Shown: positions 6,109 to 6,196 of the stretch, piece after piece
Position numbering within the stretch: the stretch's first letter is position 1
Layout: each line of letters begins with the position of its first letter
From: an uncultured Lysobacterales bacterium
Lineage (GTDB): Bacteria; Pseudomonadota; Gammaproteobacteria; Xanthomonadales; Xanthomonadaceae
Direction of reading: 5' to 3'
Length of the DNA: 6,196 nucleotides
Assembly (NCBI GenBank): GCA_946886865.1
Contig: CAMPJI010000116.1
Coordinates: 1-6,196, forward strand
Program-made: the position numbers and the translations under genes
Notes under the pieces: model-generated
Seen by the model: only the letters and a program-made list of their open reading frames with translations
Told to the model about the DNA's origin: nothing
The model's database searches: none

Positions 6109-6195
6109 TCATCGAATCTGCCGCCACGACTGTCGGCCGCACGGACGATCAAGGTAAAGCGGCTTAGATTCGCCCGACTGAACCACCATATTGCA
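6109..6195 (-). CDS. pilY1: Probable PilY1, C-terminal fragment
   Basis: On the minus strand a frame open from the right edge runs 28 codons to TGA at 6111-6109. The tail reads [18 protein letters not shown] followed by [10 protein letters not shown]. The closing CGRQSWRQ pattern resembles my recollection of the C-terminus of PilY1, the large pilus tip adhesin and calcium-binding anti-retraction factor, and pilY1 is the expected neighbour directly upstream of pilE in xanthomonad minor-pilin operons. The stop overlaps an in-frame pilE ATG (6112) as ATGA and is eight bases from the preferred start at 6100, so translation is probably coupled. The fragment is too short to show PilY1 domains; the call depends on position and this tail. 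Confidence 0.6.
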   Translation of the reverse strand, partial: CNMVVQSGESKPLYLDRPCGRQSWRQIR

Positions 6196-6196
6196 T

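Noticed and set aside
6101..6196. Sigma-54 pilin promoter upstream of pilE
   Set aside because: No TGGCAC-N5-TTGC match was found, and the region is coding for the end of the upstream gene, so pilE probably depends on an operon promoter outside the window.
1..6196. CRISPR array, insertion sequence, phage or toxin-antitoxin genes
   Set aside because: I saw no spaced direct repeats, transposase or integrase motifs, or terminal inverted repeats, and nearly all sequence is accounted for by ordinary genes.

Overview
The window is ordinary, densely coded, GC-rich chromosomal DNA. It looks like a gammaproteobacterium of the Xanthomonadaceae/Lysobacteraceae type (Lysobacter, Luteimonas, Stenotrophomonas, Xanthomonas). 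This is inferred from the strong G/C third-position bias, the style of the protein sequences, and a type IV minor-pilin locus with the pilY1-pilE order. No 16S or other phylogenetic marker is present, so the genus is left open.

Layout from left to right. 1-203 (+) is the C-terminal end of what looks like an M13 (neprilysin/PepO-type) metallopeptidase, followed by a perfect bidirectional terminator hairpin at 226-255. Convergent to it are a rhomboid intramembrane serine protease (973-341, -) and, upstream of that, an alkyltransferase-like protein (1415-1071, -) whose active-site Cys is replaced by Trp. Divergent from the latter is a YbjN-like cytosolic protein (1445-1867, +). It converges on tRNA-Val(GAC) (2018-1944, -), and the two share a hairpin terminator at 1904-1936. 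Behind the tRNA on the minus strand lie a Kbp/YgaU-like BON-LysM protein (2629-2099) and full-length uvrB (4767/4773-2707). Divergent from uvrB is a lone FimT/GspH-type pseudopilin (4923-5447, +), followed by tRNA-Asn(GTT) (5519-5595, +) with a clear sigma-70 promoter and a bidirectional terminator (5602-5634). The right edge is the end of a minus-strand pilin operon: the last 28 codons of a probable pilY1 (6195-6109) and pilE (6100-5687).

How the genes relate. There are two functional themes. One is DNA repair: UvrB is the damage-verification helicase of nucleotide excision repair, and the ATL protein is of the family that flags O6-alkylguanine for that same pathway. The other is type IV pili: FimT, PilE and PilY1 are minor-pilin/tip-complex components, here split by a tRNA gene and facing each other. 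The remaining genes (rhomboid, Kbp-like, YbjN-like, M13 peptidase) are housekeeping or envelope functions.

I found no mobile element, CRISPR array, phage gene, toxin-antitoxin pair or clearly new system. The best second-look items are the Asp in place of Glu at position +5 of the FimT-like pseudopilin, the RNA structures at the rhomboid stop codon and in front of the Kbp-like gene, and the translationally coupled pilY1-pilE junction.
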